DNA from: Citrus sinensis
Lineage: Eukaryota > Streptophyta > Magnoliopsida > Sapindales > Rutaceae
Direction: 5' to 3'
DNA: 64,000 nucleotides
Assembly (NCBI RefSeq): GCF_022201045.2
Contig: NC_068556.1
Location: 4,256,001-4,320,000, forward strand
A model generated the notes under the pieces. The model did no database searches. It saw only the letters and a list, made by a program, of their open reading frames with translations, and was not told the DNA's origin. A program made the position numbers and the translations under genes. This document shows positions 61,301 to 64,000 of this stretch, in pieces. Positions within the stretch are counted from its first letter, which is position 1, and each line of letters opens with the position of its first letter.

Positions 61301-64000
61301 CAATATGTCCTCATCACAAGGAGAATATTCAGGTAATGGACTATAGGACTACATGATGCGACTGACACTGGTTATTCTTCTGTTAGATCAGCTCTTTTTC
61401 TTAGCAGAAGAAGAGTAGGATTTTGTAATTGTGATTAGCAATGTTCACGGTTGGCTGTGTTCTTGTTTCTTCTAAATCTTTCATATCATATTCTGATTTT
61501 GGGTTTAAGTTACAGTTGAAATCTGATTGTTGATGAAGCAGATTATGTGGTAGTTTGCATAACGATAATACTGATGGCCAATTTGACTTCTTGAATTACA
61601 TTTGATTTGGGTCAATAAATATAGGTAAATTTAGAAGTCCTGCTGCCAGTCTTTTGCTCTGCTGTTGAAGTCTTGTCTAAATGACCCCTTCTTACTGAGA
61701 CATTGTAGGCTTTAGAAACAAAGAAATTGTAACACGTTACAATATACTAGTAAGATTTTTATTTTATAGACATTAAATCCTTTTTTTTCTTTGGATTGCA
61801 TATTAAGGAGCAATTGTTTTGGGACATAATTCTTTTTTGTCCTTACCCTCATATTAACTGCATTCTTTTCTGTTTTTCCTATGCTGTTATCATAAATATT
61901 TTATGGTTTTCCTTGATTTTTGCAATTTAAGATTTTATGCTATTGCAATTGTAATATTGCTTAAATTTTCCATTTTCTTCCTCGCTTCTATTGCTCAGTT
62001 TATCTTCTCAACAGCAACTGATGGGAAAATAAAGGCATGGTTGTATGATAACCTGGGCTCAAGAGTAGACTATGATGCACCGGGTCATTCATCTACAATG
62101 ATGGCATACAGTGCTGATGGAGCTAGGTTTGTTTATGTTTTGTGCATTTTACAGTTCTGACTTTCTTTTGGGTGATGGGAGGTTGCTTTCTGCTCTCCTA
62201 CAAATTTGCAACTCAAATTTCCAATGCTATTCATAGGTTGTTCTCATGTGGTACAAATAAAGAAGGAGAATCATACTTGGTTGAATGGAATGAAAGTGAA
62301 GGAGCAGTCAAGCGCACATATCATGGTCTTGGGAAGCGTTCTGTGGGGGTTGTGCAATTTGATACGACTAAAAATAGGTTTTTGGCTGCTGGTGATGAGT
62401 TTATGATAAAATTCTGGGACATGGACAATGTTAATCTGTTGGCAAGTATTGATGCGGATGGTGGATTACAGGTAATGATTGGATTTCCCCAACCCCATCC
62501 TAATCTAGTTGATGCAATACTTTCTTCAGACTAACTTTCCTTACCTTGAAAAATTTGCTTGCAGGCTTCACCTTGTATAAGATTTAACAAAGAAGGAATT
62601 CTGTTAGCTGTCTCAACAAATGATAATGGTATTAAAATTCTAGCAAATGCAGATGGGATTAGGCTGCTACGAACAGTGGAAAGTCGTACATTTGATGCTT
62701 CTAGAGTTGCTTCTGCTGCTATAGTGAAGGTTGGCTAAACTATTTTGAACAGACAGTTTTGTGCAAATATGTTTTCTAAATGCAATGTTGAACGCAGGCC
62801 CCTGCAATAGGCACATTTGGTTCTGCAAATGCAAATGTTGGAACAAGCCTTGGGGAGCGAACTGCTCCAGCTGCTGCAATGGTTGGAATGGTGAGTGCAT
62901 ATCTTGGCCATGGGTTTTTCCAGATTCTCTAGGCAGGCTTCATCTCTCTGGTTTTTTTTTTTTTAAGGGAACATCTCTCTGTTTTAATATTAAGAACTTT
63001 TACCTTCCCCACCCCATCTGATAGTAGTGCAAATTTATATTCTATTCAATTGTAGATATGCATAAAAAAGAATATGTTCAGTGATCTAACCTTTTCAATT
63101 TTGAGTTTCTGTAGAGCAATGATAGTAGAAATTTCACTGATGTGAAACCAAAAATTGCCGATGAAGCAGTTGAAAAGTCAAGGATCTGGAAACTGACCGA
63201 AATCACTGAACCATCACAATGTCGATCCCTTAGACTTCCAGATAATTTAACAGCAATGAGGGTATGCTTTACTTTGTAATCTTTCTAGGTTCCTTAAATG
63301 TTATTATTATTTCTTGTGGCACTTTACAATCTCTTGGACTGTGTAAATAGTGATTGGCTCCTGAGTATTTCTGATACAAAATTTTTTGTTCACAGATTTC
63401 CCTTCTTCCATAATTTTTATCTTTTGCTTGTTTTAGTTCCATCGAATTTATGCATGTGCATGAATTTCAAAATTGCAAGTTTTTGTTCATTTTTACGGTA
63501 CATGTGTGTATCCTGATACCAATTTACGTCCTGTAATTAATTTTTTTTAGTTGAGGTTATGATGGTGTTAAATTGCGAGCTTTTACATCAAATTTGCTCC
63601 AAAAAAAGTAAATTTATTTAGGATGTGGGATTTTCAGAACTATACACTGTTATACTTTCTTTTGAAAAAGCTAAAATTATGACAATCTTTTTCATGATTA
63701 TTGAGGTCTTTGTATCATCATCTTTCACGCTGATATAAACTCAGACATGTGCAGGCATGCTTGTGAAATTCTATGTATTTTCATGAAAAAATGTTCTTTA
63801 CAATCATATGTTCTGTTTATATGAGCAGAACTTCTGGATAGTTTGAAAGTTTAATAATGAGAGAAATTGCACGTTGAAAGAGAGTTGTCGTTAGTTGGGA
63901 CAATATGCTAAATCATATTAAATATGGGAATTACTCACTTGATTCACTGGTAAATTCAATAACTTTGAAGGTTTGCATTTTGCTAAAACATTTCAAGCAA
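57833..64000 (+). CDS. TOPLESS-related transcriptional corepressor, 5' part
   Basis: Groucho/Tup1-type corepressor that repressors with EAR motifs recruit to silence genes, including Aux/IAA targets. Eighteen coding exons are visible: 57833-57912, 58048-58227, 58384-58497, 58607-58765, 58865-59042, 59128-59251, 59550-59665, 60155-60323, 60453-60562, 60651-60720, 60829-60902, 61060-61155, 61237-61332, 61999-62126, 62237-62471, 62565-62729, 62798-62890, 63115-63261. They join in frame to 778 codons of an expected 1,130 or so; 63262-64000 is intron and the gene runs off the edge. LisH (MSSLSRELVFLILQFLDEEK) and CTLH domains fill residues 1-92, a proline-rich linker about 200-300, then WD40 repeats from about 340. 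GLGKRSVGVVQFDT and the KAPAIGTFG linker point to the TPR1/TPR4 branch. No frameshift was found. Confidence 0.93.
58332..58379 (+). repeat. (AAT)16 microsatellite at a TOPLESS-related splice acceptor
   Basis: Sixteen perfect AAT units end four bases before the 3' splice site of coding intron 2 (GTAG at 58380-58383). This occupies the place where a pyrimidine tract is normally found. Confidence 0.95.

Overview
This window is nuclear DNA of a flowering plant, almost certainly a eudicot. The evidence is AT-rich intergenic DNA, GT-AG introns, and plant-specific families (R2R3-MYB, Aux/IAA, TOPLESS-related). The protein sequences would fit a woody rosid such as Citrus, but I could not test that. 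No bacterial features, CRISPR arrays or rRNA/tRNA genes were seen.

Host genes, left to right: (1) a mitochondrial carrier of the CoA-transporter type (minus, 1358-4761, seven coding exons); (2) a GYP7/TBC1D15-like Rab GTPase-activating protein (plus, 9304-17445, fifteen exons); (3) an R2R3-MYB of the MYB82 type (minus, 18208-19157, three exons), convergent with gene 2; (4) an Aux/IAA repressor of the IAA29 type (plus, 31006-32164, four exons); (5) a single-coding-exon GT17 glycosyltransferase (plus, 48863-49981); (6) the 5' part of a TOPLESS-related corepressor (plus, from 57833; 18 coding exons and 778 codons visible, continuing past the right edge). Genes 4 and 6 belong to one pathway: an Aux/IAA LxLxL motif recruits TPL/TPR corepressors. 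Their proximity here is probably chance.

Mobile DNA fills much of 22.9-46 kb. The clearest structure is nested. A 6,036-bp hAT transposon (35769-41804, 8-bp target duplication GTGCCAGC) sits inside the 5' LTR of an internally deleted Ty1/copia element (35722-44203). Its transposase is open except for one in-frame TGA. A second, non-autonomous hAT (44362-45879) lies just downstream with its own perfect 8-bp duplication. A 970-bp Mutator-like element (33218-34187, 9-bp duplication) carries a possible captured gene piece. A 448-bp fold-back element (5504-5951, 10-bp duplication) lies upstream of gene 1. Older remnants include a caulimovirid-like RT/RNase H fragment (about 22.9-23.5 kb), a LINE RNase H fragment (about 52.4-52.8 kb) and a SINE-like copy (about 24.3-24.6 kb).

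Genes 1-3 contain ten isolated one-base indels, nearly all in short homopolymers, that break otherwise perfect reading frames while all splice sites remain good. Genes 4-6 have none in about 4.2 kb of coding sequence. I read this as a local consensus-quality problem between about 3.7 and 19.1 kb rather than gene decay, but only reads or transcripts can settle it. I found no clear undescribed biological system. The nested hAT, the possible Pack-MULE and the AAT microsatellite that replaces a splice-site pyrimidine tract are the most interesting items.
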